Assembly: GCA_021802115.1 (NCBI GenBank)
Contig: JAKABA010000101.1
Location: 1 to 13,331 of the forward strand
Direction: 5' to 3'
Origin: a bacterium
GTDB taxonomy: Bacteria > Chloroflexota > Dormibacteria > UBA8260 > Bog-877
Length of the DNA stretch: 13,331 nt
The notes under the pieces were generated by a model that was given only the letters and a program-made list of their open reading frames with translations, did not search any database and had not been told where the DNA came from. Position 1 is the stretch's first letter, and every line of letters begins with the position of its first letter. The translations under genes were made by a program, and so were the position numbers. Of this stretch, positions 7,909 to 13,331 are shown one piece after another.

Positions 7909-8087
7909 AGCCGTCATCCTCTTGCCCGGCCGCGTCAGTGCCGTCCCGCCGCCACAGCCCGCCCGGAAACCCGTCGGGGGGAGAGGATGCCACTCTCGTG
8001 TCGAGGCCACCAGGGACACAACCCGGACCGACGTGGACCCGACTCGGACAGGAATCCGGACACGACAGGCGGCGCCGCCCCCTTCGT
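7909..8087. other. Upstream region of the giant gene, no gene seen
   Basis: The longer frames through here are extensions without conserved motifs. I could not identify a convincing promoter, although one for the giant gene must lie here or further right. Mobile-element fragments begin at 8088. Confidence 0.4.
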
Positions 8088-8228
8088 TGCCGGAGTGCGC
8101 CGGACTTCGGCAGCCGCACCGGGGGGGTCGCCCACGGGCTCAAGCTCCGCCACGACCACGACAGCCAGCTCATGTCCAGGGACCACGAGGCGGAGGTCGG
8201 GTTCCTCGGTATCGCGGCATCACCGCCC
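8088..8228 (+). pseudogene. IS3-type transposase fragment (integrase core)
   Basis: In one plus-strand frame about 47 residues match the integrase core of IS3-family OrfB transposases: HGLKLRHDHDSQLMSRD followed by EAEVGFLGIAASPP. Family members typically read (G)L.LRHDHGSQY.S..F..E..FLGI.SSP, and the Asp of RHDHG is one of the DDE catalytic residues. Here the following Gly is Asp. Similarity stops abruptly at about 8228, before the usual Glu-containing EGNG motif, and no terminal inverted repeats or N-terminal part are visible. It abuts a RepA fragment on the opposite strand. It cannot be active. Confidence 0.72.
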
Positions 8229-8263
8229 ACCCCGGCGGCAGCTCGAGCTGCCCTCGGCGGTGC

Positions 8264-8443
8264 CCAGAGCACCGGGTCACCCGGGCATCGTGGGTCCCAC
8301 CAGAGCCCGGACTCGGCGGCGACATCGAGCTTGGTGTGCGCGCTCACCTCCGCCGTGGGGTAGGTGGAGATGACAGAGGAGGCGAAGAGCCGCTCCATCT
8401 GGCTGTGCAGCCGGGGGATGGTGCCCCACCGGCCCCCGGTCAA
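8264..8443 (-). pseudogene. RepA-like plasmid replication protein, central fragment
   Basis: The minus strand reads LTGGRWGTIPRLHSQMERLF, then a variable stretch, then ESGLWWDP and PVLW, about 60 residues. This resembles the middle of plasmid-encoded RepA proteins (family with the RepA C-terminal domain, Pfam PF04796 as I recall it), which carry TGG..GTI.RL..QM.RLF and a following WW.P. There is no start codon or N-terminal part, the upstream sequence changes frame, and the downstream side runs into the antisense transposase fragment. The next expected piece of the same protein is found about 3 kb away at 11340-11471. The assignment rests on motif memory and should be treated as probable. Confidence 0.6.
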
Positions 8444-8451
8444 AGGTTGCT

Positions 8452-8469
8452 CGGCGGTAAAGACCGCCG
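8452..8469 (-). terminator. Hairpin downstream of the rhodanese-like gene
   Basis: CGGCGGT (8452-8458) pairs perfectly with ACCGCCG (8463-8469) around a 4-base loop, 62 nt after the rhodanese stop codon on the minus strand. No U-tract follows, so it is a candidate only. Confidence 0.35.
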
Positions 8470-8530
8470 TCCGACGAGGAAGTCCAGGTGTTCGTGGGGG
8501 TAGGAGGCCGGATCAGCAGGTGTCTGGCGT

Positions 8531-8968
8531 TCACGCGCCCTTCTCGGTGCGGAAGCCCTCGCGCTTCCAGTACTCCAGACCGCCGATCATCTCCTTGACC
8601 GCGAAGCCCAGCTCGGCGAGCCGGGCAGCGCCTTTGGTCGAGGCGTTGCACCCGGGGTGGGAGCAGTACGCGATGTAGACGGTGTCACGCGAGAGGTGGG
8701 CGGTGCTCTCCTCGCTCATCTCGCAATAGGGGAGGTTGATGGCCCCCGCGACATGCTCCTCCGCGTAGCTCGCGCGGGTCCTGGTGTCGACGACCACCAG
8801 CGGGGCGCTGCCCGTCACCAGGTCGTGGTGGACGTCCCAGGGGTCGGCCTCGACCGCGAGCTTGGCCGCGAAGTGCCGGCGCGCCTCCTGCGGGATTGCT
8901 GGCACGACCTCGAGCACGAGCGAGGCGGGGGATACGGCGGCGAGGAGGCTGGGGCCGGTGCGAATCAT
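8531..8968 (-). CDS. Rhodanese-like sulfurtransferase
   Basis: The 145-residue single-domain protein contains the rhodanese elements in order: a helix at 27-50, VVVDTRTRASYAEEHVAGAI (58-77), the active-site strand and loop IAYCSHPGCNAS (99-110), and EMIGGLEYWKREGF (126-139). Cys102 is the expected persulfide-carrying residue, and the second Cys107 is common in the CxxPxCN subgroup. Such enzymes move sulfane sulfur, but the physiological acceptor here is unknown. ATG 8968 has a strong GGAGGAG 7 nt upstream. The gene is divergent from a GlxA-type regulator, a pairing I recall as recurrent for this rhodanese subgroup, so regulation by that neighbour is likely. It has no signal peptide and should be cytoplasmic. 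Confidence 0.9.
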   Translation of the reverse strand: MIRTGPSLLAAVSPASLVLEVVPAIPQEARRHFAAKLAVEADPWDVHHDLVTGSAPLVVVDTRTRASYAEEHVAGAINLPYCEMSEESTAHLSRDTVYIAYCSHPGCNASTKGAARLAELGFAVKEMIGGLEYWKREGFRTEKGA

Positions 8969-9007
8969 GGGGGTGCTCCTCCGTGGTGAGTAGCGGCTGC
9001 CGTTGCC

Positions 9008-9037
9008 GTGGGTCCCACCGTAGGAGCCGCCGGCTCC
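9008..9037. promoter_or_regulatory. Two palindromes in the rhodanese/GlxA divergent control region
   Basis: GTGGG-T-CCCAC (9008-9018) and GGAGCC-GCC-GGCTCC (9023-9037) are perfect dyads in the 123-bp gap between the two divergent starts. They are plausible operators for the adjacent AraC-type regulator or for transcript folding. In GC-rich DNA short dyads arise by chance, so confidence is modest. Confidence 0.4.
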
Positions 9038-9091
9038 AACCGCCAGTGGCGTGAAAGCCATCTCTCGTCGAATTCCTGCCACACTTCGGCG

Positions 9092-10051
9092 GTGCTCCGC
9101 GACGTAGCCGTGGCTGTCGGGAACTCCCTCCCCCCCTTCGAACTCGGGGTGATCTGCGAGGTCTTCGGCACCGACCGCACCGCGGCGGGCTTGCCCGGCT
9201 TCGACTTCGCGGTGTGCGCTTTCGACCCCCCGCCGCTCTCGACCACTTCCGGCTTCAGCCTCGACACCCCCCATGGCCTGGAGCGCCTGGAGAGCGCCGA
9301 CCTGATCGCGGTACCGGGGTGGCACGAGCTTGACCGGGTGCCTCCGGAGCCCCTGCTCGACGCCCTCCGCCGGGCCGTGGCCCGACGGGCTCGCGTGATG
9401 AGCGTATGCTCCGGGGCCTTCGTCCTGGGGGCCGCGGGGTTGCTGAATGGACGCCGCGCGACCACTCACTGGATGTACGCGGCCGAGCTGGCGGCCCGGT
9501 TCCCCGCCGCTCGTGTCGATCCCGGAGTCCTCTACGTGGACGAGGGGCTGGTGCTCACCAGCGCCGGCACCGCAGCGGGGGTCGACCTATGCCTGCACGT
9601 GGTGCGTTCCGAGTTCGGCGCACGGATTGCCAACGCCATCGCCCGTCGGATGGTGGTGCCCGCCCATCGCGACGGCGGCCAGGCCCAGTACATCGAAACG
9701 CCGCTCCCGGAGAGGCGCCCCGCCGGCGACATCGCACTGGCCCTCGACTGGATGCGGTCGCACCTCGCCGAGCGCCTACCGGTGGAGCGCCTTGCCACAC
9801 AGCTCCACATGTCCGAGCGCACCTTCGCCCGCCGCTTCGCTGCCGCTACCGGCACCTCGCCCCACCGCTGGGTGGTCCAGCAGCGCTGCGAGCTGGCTCA
9901 GCGGCTCCTGGAGGAGACCCGCGACCCGGTCGAGGAGGTAGCCCGGCGGGCTGGGTTCGGGGATGCCGCGAATCTGCGGGGCCACTTCGTCCGCTGGCGG
10001 GGGACGCCGCCACATGAGTACCGGCGTGCCTTCCGGGAGCGGGAGGGCTGA
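9092..10051 (+). CDS. GlxA-family transcriptional regulator (DJ-1/PfpI domain plus AraC HTH)
   Basis: The 319-residue product combines an N-terminal DJ-1/PfpI-like sensor domain (about 1-185) with a C-terminal AraC/XylS DNA-binding domain (about 215-314). The sensor shows FELGVICEVFG, the elbow SVCSGAFVLGAAGLLNGRRA with Cys106, and LTSAGTAAGVDLCLHVVRS; ARRMVVPAHRDGGQAQYIE then leads into the linker. The AraC part has the two HTH units, ERLATQLHMSERTFARRFAA and VEEVARRAGFGDAANLRGHF. GTG 9092 matches the usual family start (VLRDVAVAV), but no clear ribosome site precedes it. The in-frame GTG at 9008 would add 28 unconserved residues and cover both palindromes. GlxA-type regulators usually activate divergent enzyme genes, so the rhodanese gene is the obvious target. 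The effector is unknown. Confidence 0.93.
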   Translation: MLRDVAVAVGNSLPPFELGVICEVFGTDRTAAGLPGFDFAVCAFDPPPLSTTSGFSLDTPHGLERLESADLIAVPGWHELDRVPPEPLLDALRRAVARRARVMSVCSGAFVLGAAGLLNGRRATTHWMYAAELAARFPAARVDPGVLYVDEGLVLTSAGTAAGVDLCLHVVRSEFGARIANAIARRMVVPAHRDGGQAQYIETPLPERRPAGDIALALDWMRSHLAERLPVERLATQLHMSERTFARRFAAATGTSPHRWVVQQRCELAQRLLEETRDPVEEVARRAGFGDAANLRGHFVRWRGTPPHEYRRAFREREG

Positions 10052-10210
10052 GGCCGCTCAGTACGCGCCGAACTGTCCCCCCCTTTTGGTGCACTGCCTC
10101 GTGAATACCTGGACTGCCTGAGGTGGTCGGCGCGGTCTTCACCCAAACGGCGACGCGATCCCCGCCCCTCTACACCGTAAAGGTTCCCATGAGACGGTGC
10201 ACCAGAGGCG

Positions 10211-10474
10211 TTACCACGGCTCCCGCCGGCGCCGGCTGTCGACGATGGTGAGGACCGTCAGCGTGTCGCCCTTCACCACGTAGAAGACGGCGTGCGGCCG
10301 CACCGAGAGGACGTGCTCATCCGATCGCCCTGACTCCACGCGCCGGTACATGCCGGGGAACGGGGAACGGACCAGGACCTCGACGCTCTGCTGGACCAGG
10401 CGGGCCTGAACCGGGGCGCGCTCAGCGAGCTGCGCCAGGCGCTGCAGAGACCGCCTCGACCACACCAGCCTCAC
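10211..10474 (-). CDS. ParE/RelE-family toxin
   Basis: The 87-residue basic protein fits the ParE/RelE fold in length and order: VWSRRSLQRLAQLAERAP as the first helical hairpin, then SPFPGMYRRVE, and the C-terminal strands HAVFYVVKGDTLTVLTIVDS followed by RRRR. RelE members cut mRNA on the ribosome and ParE members poison gyrase; the sequence does not tell which applies here. It starts at GTG 10474, 25 nt after the antitoxin stop, with no strong ribosome site of its own, suggesting coupled translation. The antitoxin-first order is the standard arrangement. The unit lies next to plasmid-type remnants, consistent with a plasmid or island stability module. Confidence 0.82.
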   Translation of the reverse strand: MRLVWSRRSLQRLAQLAERAPVQARLVQQSVEVLVRSPFPGMYRRVESGRSDEHVLSVRPHAVFYVVKGDTLTVLTIVDSRRRREPW

Positions 10475-10499
10475 GGCCGGGGATTCTCGCTGACGGAGC

Positions 10500-10703
10500 T
10501 TACCCCTGGTCCTCAGGGGGCAGGCCGACGATGCCGCGCGCCTCGTCGTTGCTCCCTACCTTGAGGTCGCCACGGCGTAGCTGCTCGTGCAACTCCTCGA
10601 GCTCGGCGACAACCTCGGGGTCGCGCAGCATCACCTCGATCTCCCCGTCGAAGGGATCGGGCGCGAGATGGGGAAGGGCACTGGCCACGATCTGATCGTA
10701 CAT
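10500..10703 (-). CDS. Putative antitoxin partner of the ParE/RelE toxin
   Basis: The 67-residue acidic protein starts at ATG 10703, with GAGG 6 nt upstream, and ends 25 nt before the toxin. Its visible features are DPFDGEIEVMLRDPEVVAEL, a charged helix (LEELHEQLRRGDL) and an acidic tail EARGIVGLPPEDQG. I see no clear ribbon-helix-helix or HTH at the N-terminus, so it may be a neutralising peptide from an uncommon family. Its role is inferred mainly from position and size. The open frame continues upstream as far as 11471, but that extension crosses the antisense relaxase remnant and part of repA and has no conserved content of its own before 11340. Confidence 0.7.
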   Translation of the reverse strand: MYDQIVASALPHLAPDPFDGEIEVMLRDPEVVAELEELHEQLRRGDLKVGSNDEARGIVGLPPEDQG

Positions 10704-10747
10704 CGCGAGCCTCGGAGCAGTCAGCCCATCGGAGGTGGGTTGGCGAA

Positions 10748-10828
10748 ACGCGTTCGTCCCGTTCACGTTCGGGGGTACAGACGCGTTCTCACGACGCGAT
10801 CGCGGGTACACCGGGTACAGGGGCGTTT
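10748..10828 (+). promoter_or_regulatory. Cluster of short direct repeats between the antitoxin and the relaxase remnant (operator or oriT candidate)
   Basis: GGGTACA occurs at 10773-10779, 10804-10810 and 10813-10819. ACGCGTTC occurs at 10748-10755 and 10781-10788. The composite GGGTACAG-NN-GCGTT occurs at 10773 and 10813, 40 bp apart. The cluster sits in the gap between divergent coding starts, a place where both toxin-antitoxin autoregulatory sites and relaxase nick regions are usually found. Confidence 0.45.
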
Positions 10829-10851
10829 GGATCGGGAAGGGGGGTGTCCCG

Positions 10852-11318
10852 GTGCTGACCGTCAGCAAGCTGACCGGGGCGACGGGGTGTACCTCACCGA
10901 GCTCAGCGCCCAGCTGCGAGGTCTGGGCATCGGGGTTGTCCCCAACACCGGCAGGGACGGCCGGTACCTCGAGGTGGCCGGGATCCTCCCCGCCTGGTGC
11001 GAGGCCTTCTCCCAGCGGGCCCACGAGGTGAGAAGGGCCCGGGAGCTGCTCGGCATCGAGACCGACGTGCCGGCCCGGGCCCTGGCCGTGGCGACCGCGA
11101 CGGGGCAAGGGCGAGGAGGGAGGGGGGCGGCGGGGGACCACACCGAGGCCTGGAGAGCCCACCTGGTCGGGCGCTTCGGTGAGGGAGCGCTGGAGAGCGT
11201 CGACCAGGTCGCCACCGGGTGGGAGCGGCAGGGGCTCCCGGTGGGGCGCCCGATGGCGGAACGGGAGCAGGAGCTGCTCGCCCGCTTCTTCGGCCCCGAG
11301 GGGCTCACCGCCCACGAG
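10852..11318 (+). pseudogene. MobF/TrwC-type relaxase remnant with the catalytic region deleted
   Basis: GTG 10852, preceded by a G-rich AAGGGGGG, opens with VLTVSKLTGATG, a typical start of MobF relaxases. The frame then shifts at about 10887 into VYLTELSAQLRGLG, followed by RYLEVAGILPAWCEAFSQRA, which matches the end of the TrwC relaxase domain (E/D-x-AGVP..v..aFS.RR). ARALAVATA and a later ELLARFFGPEGLTAHE match the stretch that follows the domain in actinobacterial-type relaxases. The whole N-terminal catalytic part, with the tyrosines and the histidine triad, is missing between residues 12 and 13. The helicase half is absent too. It is a relic of a conjugative or mobilisable element and cannot nick DNA. 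Confidence 0.68.
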
Positions 11319-11339
11319 GCCGGCCACACCCAGGTGGCA

Positions 11340-11471
11340 GACGTAGAGGTCCAGGGCCAGGGAGCTGCGGCGCAGCGCCCGGAGCACCACCAGGTCGACG
11401 GGCACTGGACGCCGGATCACCTCCTCGAAGAACCGCTCCCCCAGGAGCACGGTGCTGTTCGGTGAGGCCAC
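11340..11471 (-). pseudogene. RepA-like plasmid replication protein, downstream fragment
   Basis: The minus strand reads SPNSTVLLGERFFEEVIRRP, then VPVDLVVLRALRRSSLALDL followed by YV. This matches the conserved block of plasmid RepA proteins, which run L...F..EI...PVPVDLRALRALRRSPLALDLY.WLTYR. Similarity ends at about 11340, where YAWLTYR would be expected but CHLGV follows, at the point where the plus-strand relaxase remnant has just ended. The same frame remains open upstream for 11 codons to a TAG at about 11505. In the intact protein this piece would directly follow the fragment at 8264-8443. Confidence 0.7.
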
Positions 11472-11560
11472 GGCCGGAGCGATCCCATGTTGTTGCCAAC
11501 CCCTGCCCTAACTGCCACCATTACGCAGGTCGGGTGTCCAGGGAACCGCGGCGATCGCGC

Positions 11561-12202
11561 TCAGGTCGATGTGGAACGACTGGTGAGAGCCAGTCCGACG
11601 CCCAATCCCACCATGACGGCGCCGCTGCCGACCTGCATCCGGCGGAAGAGGCGGCGGCCCGACGCGGTCAGCCAGTCGCGCGCGCGGCTCGCGGCCAGCG
11701 CCCAGAGACTGTCGGAGATCAGCGCGATGGCGGCCCAGACGGCCCCGAGCGCCAGCATCTGGATCGGAACGTGACCGAGCCGGACGTCCACGAACTGGGG
11801 GAGCACAGCGGCGAAGAACACGGTCGTCTTGGGGTTGGTGACCCCCACGGTCACCGCCTGAGCGAGGACCCGCCGGCGGCTGGCTGTCGACCTGCCCGCG
11901 GCAAGGCCATCCGGTACGCCGCCGCGCCGAATGGTCTGGATACCCAGGTACACCAGGTACGTCGCCCCGAGCAGCTTGATCGCCGTGAACGCCGTTTCCG
12001 ACGTGGCCACCAGGGAGCCTATCCCGAGAGCAACGGCGCAGACCTGGAGGAGTTCGCCCGCCTGGTTCCCCACGACGGTGATCAGCGCAGGGACCCGTCC
12101 CAGGGACAGCGACCGGCTGACGATGAAGAGAACGCTGGGACCGGGGAAGAGGATCACGAGGACCGCCACCCCGGCGAATGCCAGCACCCGGCCTCCGTCC
12201 AT
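11561..12202 (-). CDS. LysE/RhtB family amino-acid exporter
   Basis: The 213-residue inner-membrane protein has the family layout of about six hydrophobic segments. Its markers are FPGPSVLFIVSRSLSLGR (19-36), GNQAGELLQ (45-53), IKLLGATYLVYLGIQTIRRG (75-94) and the strongly conserved VTNPKTTVFFAAVLPQFV (121-138). LysE/RhtB proteins export amino acids or related metabolites by secondary transport; the substrate is not predictable. ATG 12202 gives the usual family length. It lacks a ribosome site, but TATCGT ends 6 nt upstream, which would suit a leaderless transcript. An in-frame ATG at 12220 abuts GGAGG directly. The gene is intact among decayed mobile sequences, with no co-directional partner nearby. 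Confidence 0.93.
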   Translation of the reverse strand: MDGGRVLAFAGVAVLVILFPGPSVLFIVSRSLSLGRVPALITVVGNQAGELLQVCAVALGIGSLVATSETAFTAIKLLGATYLVYLGIQTIRRGGVPDGLAAGRSTASRRRVLAQAVTVGVTNPKTTVFFAAVLPQFVDVRLGHVPIQMLALGAVWAAIALISDSLWALAASRARDWLTASGRRLFRRMQVGSGAVMVGLGVGLALTSRSTST

Positions 12203-12844
12203 CCGACAACGATATGGCATCCTCCCACGGGACCGGCCCGGCCGGTGGTGGACCGGGAGGCCCACTGGTGGGGCCACACCGCTCACGACGCGCTGGGGCC
12301 GCGGCGGCACTGCGCCTCCCGCCGGGCTCGGTCAGCCGCTTCGCGGGGGCGCTGCCGGTGACGGCGGAGGCCATCGCTCGACCTTCGCGAGGCGGTCTCC
12401 GGCGAGGGGGTCACCGGCCAGGAGAGCTTCGGCGGGTCGCCGCCACTGACGAGGTCGGGGCACCGCTCACGGATCTGCTCGATGACCTGGCGGATGGTTG
12501 CCAGCCCGGTCCCGAGATGCTTTCGGGTCCCCACCCCTGCGGAGTCGCCGATGGATCGGTCCCCACGGGTCGACCGCTGTGGTCGGAGGCACTGGTGTCG
12601 GGCACCGCTCTGGGCGAGTGAGCAGCGTCGGACGGCTGTGCGCCGGCCGCCGCCGTCTCGCGCTCGGTGCGAGCCGCGTCGGCGGTGGCTGCGGTGTCCC
12701 AGCCGGGCGCAACCGACGGCGCCTGGGGAGCCGGTTCGGGCGGCATCCCCGGGGCATCGTCCACCGTCCGGTTGGTCAGGAAGGCGCGATCCTACGACAG
12801 CACCTGACGACAACGCGGGAGAAAGATGAGACGCGGTGAAGCGG
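12203..12844. other. Region without an intact gene; possible frameshifted minus-strand coding remnant
   Basis: Two overlapping minus-strand frames together look coding. The first (about 12764-12530) is a Pro/Ala/Thr-rich linker-like stretch with ATG 12764. The second (about 12516-12370) reads GTGLATIRQVIEQIRERCPD, then LVSGGDPPKLSWPVTPSPE, with nearly every codon ending in G or C. A single frameshift near 12520 would join them. I do not recognise the product. Plus-strand frames through the region show no conserved motif. Confidence 0.25.
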
Positions 12845-12902
12845 TCAGCCCAGGATTTCCCTGGTATACCATCGATTTCTGAGATATCCTGAGACGGGCT
12901 GA
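12845..12902. repeat. Imperfect long inverted repeat with an AT-richer core
   Basis: TCAGCCCAGGAT (12845-12856) is mirrored by ATCCT (12886-12890) and GGGCTGA (12896-12902), with a 5-nt bulge. The centre contains the palindrome TGGTATACCA (12862-12871). The segment is noticeably more AT-rich than its surroundings and abuts the degenerate tRNA copy. It may be a protein-binding or recombination site; the function is not shown by sequence. Confidence 0.45.
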
Positions 12903-12971
12903 GCCAGTTCGACGCGAATCTCGCCCGGCGGCCCGGCCCAGGTGGCGCGCCGGGTGCCGCGACGGCCCGCC
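12898..12971 (+). repeat. Degenerate tRNA-Pro copy plus right copy of the 41-bp tRNA-flank repeat
   Basis: GCTGAGCCAGTT resembles the tRNA D arm (GCTCAGCCAGGTT). CGAATCTCGCC (12915-12925) is identical to the tRNA T-arm/acceptor junction at 2139-2149. Then 12931-12971 matches the tRNA 3' flank 2166-2206 at 38 of 41 bases. The anticodon arm is missing, and 16 bases holding the acceptor end and CCA are replaced by 5. It is a tRNA remnant in direct orientation with the intact gene, a candidate attachment-site relic. Confidence 0.65.
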
Positions 12972-13035
12972 CGTCATCGTTCCGTTCCGAGACCGCTACC
13001 CGCCGTGCGGCGCGCGGCCGCCGGCGCGCGCTTGG

Positions 13036-13331
13036 ATGGTGGGCGGTGGCGGGATGCCCGCCCGCTCAGATCATGGAGACCAGGCCGTGGGCCTCGCTGG
13101 CTTCCCGGACGAGGTGGGTCCCCTGCGCCCGTGGTGGACCGCGCTGGCCTGGTCGCTCGCCCAGTCGCTCCGCCGCTGCGCCGCCTGGGGGGTGGAGCTG
13201 ATGGCGGCCGGGGCCTTCGCCGCCGCGGTGCTGACGCCCCTCGGCCTGGCGGGCGCGGGGCCGGGGGGCATGGACGCCACGGCATCGAGCGTGACCGGGG
13301 GCACCGTCCTGTGGTTCGCCGCCTCGGCGCT
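13036..13331 (+). CDS. Putative membrane protein, 3' end cut by the window
   Basis: An open frame runs from ATG 13036 (or ATG 13054, preceded by GGCGGTGGCGGG) to the window edge, at least 98 codons, most ending in G or C. It shows PWWTALAWSLAQSLRRCAAW followed by a hydrophobic segment VELMAAGAFAAAVLTPLGLA and the start of another (TVLWFAASA). No family is recognised. Its position just outside the tRNA-copy boundary suggests that it belongs either to host DNA or to a further mobile segment. The frame is also open upstream, so the start is uncertain. Confidence 0.5.
   Translation, partial: MVGGGGMPARSDHGDQAVGLAGFPDEVGPLRPWWTALAWSLAQSLRRCAAWGVELMAAGAFAAAVLTPLGLAGAGPGGMDATASSVTGGTVLWFAASA

Noticed and set aside
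7328..8443. A 371-residue minus-strand protein
   Set aside because: Only the first 60 residues resemble a protein family (RepA). The rest runs antisense to the transposase fragment and then in the wrong frame through the giant gene's signal-peptide region.
8969..9469. N-terminal extension of the rhodanese gene to 9469
   Set aside because: It would be antisense to the well-supported GlxA-family gene and ignores the strong GGAGGAG site before ATG 8968.
10500..11471. A single 323-residue minus-strand protein
   Set aside because: Its first 44 residues are RepA relic, its middle is antisense to the relaxase relic and Pro/Gly/Arg-rich, and its last 67 residues are a separately initiated antitoxin with its own ribosome site.
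12974..13304. Minus-strand frames at the right edge
   Set aside because: They are Pro/Arg/Ser-rich shadows. The plus frame has hydrophobic segments and better codon positions.
1..13331. CRISPR array, rRNA genes, sortase LPXTG anchor or riboswitch
   Set aside because: I looked for regularly spaced repeats, conserved rRNA segments, a C-terminal LPXTG in the giant protein, and conserved riboswitch cores, and saw none.

Overview
The window is very GC-rich (roughly 70% by eye), with GTG and TTG starts, purine-rich ribosome binding sites, strong G/C preference at third codon positions and one bacterial tRNA-Pro(CGG) with an encoded CCA end. This fits a high-GC soil-type bacterium (Actinomycetota, or a Dormibacterota/Chloroflexota-like lineage). 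The sequence alone does not settle the phylum.

Left block (1-2160), ordinary chromosome. A DedA-type membrane protein is continuous with an RDD-like membrane domain and a C-terminal ArsR-type winged helix (50-1240). It converges, across two GC-rich hairpins, on a DJ-1/PfpI family gene (1325-1915, minus). That gene's likely promoter has its -35 box in the loop of an inverted repeat. tRNA-Pro follows at 2082-2159.

Middle block (2160-8000). An XRE-type helix-turn-helix gene with a good promoter and a 28-bp tandem duplication at its start converges on, and overlaps by 97 nt, a giant minus-strand gene (2782-7908, 1708 aa). The giant gene encodes a secreted, beta-rich protein with three PKD domains and a helical C-terminus.

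Right block (8000-12970), accessory DNA with debris of mobile elements. It holds an IS3-type transposase fragment (8088-8228), two non-overlapping fragments of a RepA-like plasmid replication protein in permuted order (8264-8443 and 11340-11471), and a decayed MobF/TrwC relaxase that has lost its catalytic part (10852-11318). It also has an antitoxin/ParE-RelE toxin pair (10703 to 10211) beside short repeats. The intact genes here are a rhodanese-like gene divergent from a GlxA-type AraC regulator, and a LysE/RhtB exporter. A degenerate copy of the tRNA-Pro region and its 3' flank (38 of 41 flank bases identical) lies at 12898-12971 in direct orientation. The roughly 10.8 kb between the two copies therefore looks like an old, decaying island or integrated plasmid.

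The right edge (13036-13331) holds the start of a putative membrane protein cut by the window.

The most interesting items are the DedA-RDD-ArsR fusion, the split and permuted RepA remnants inside a tRNA-flanked interval, the repeats between the toxin-antitoxin operon and the relaxase remnant, and the giant PKD surface protein. Family calls were made by reading motifs, not by database search.
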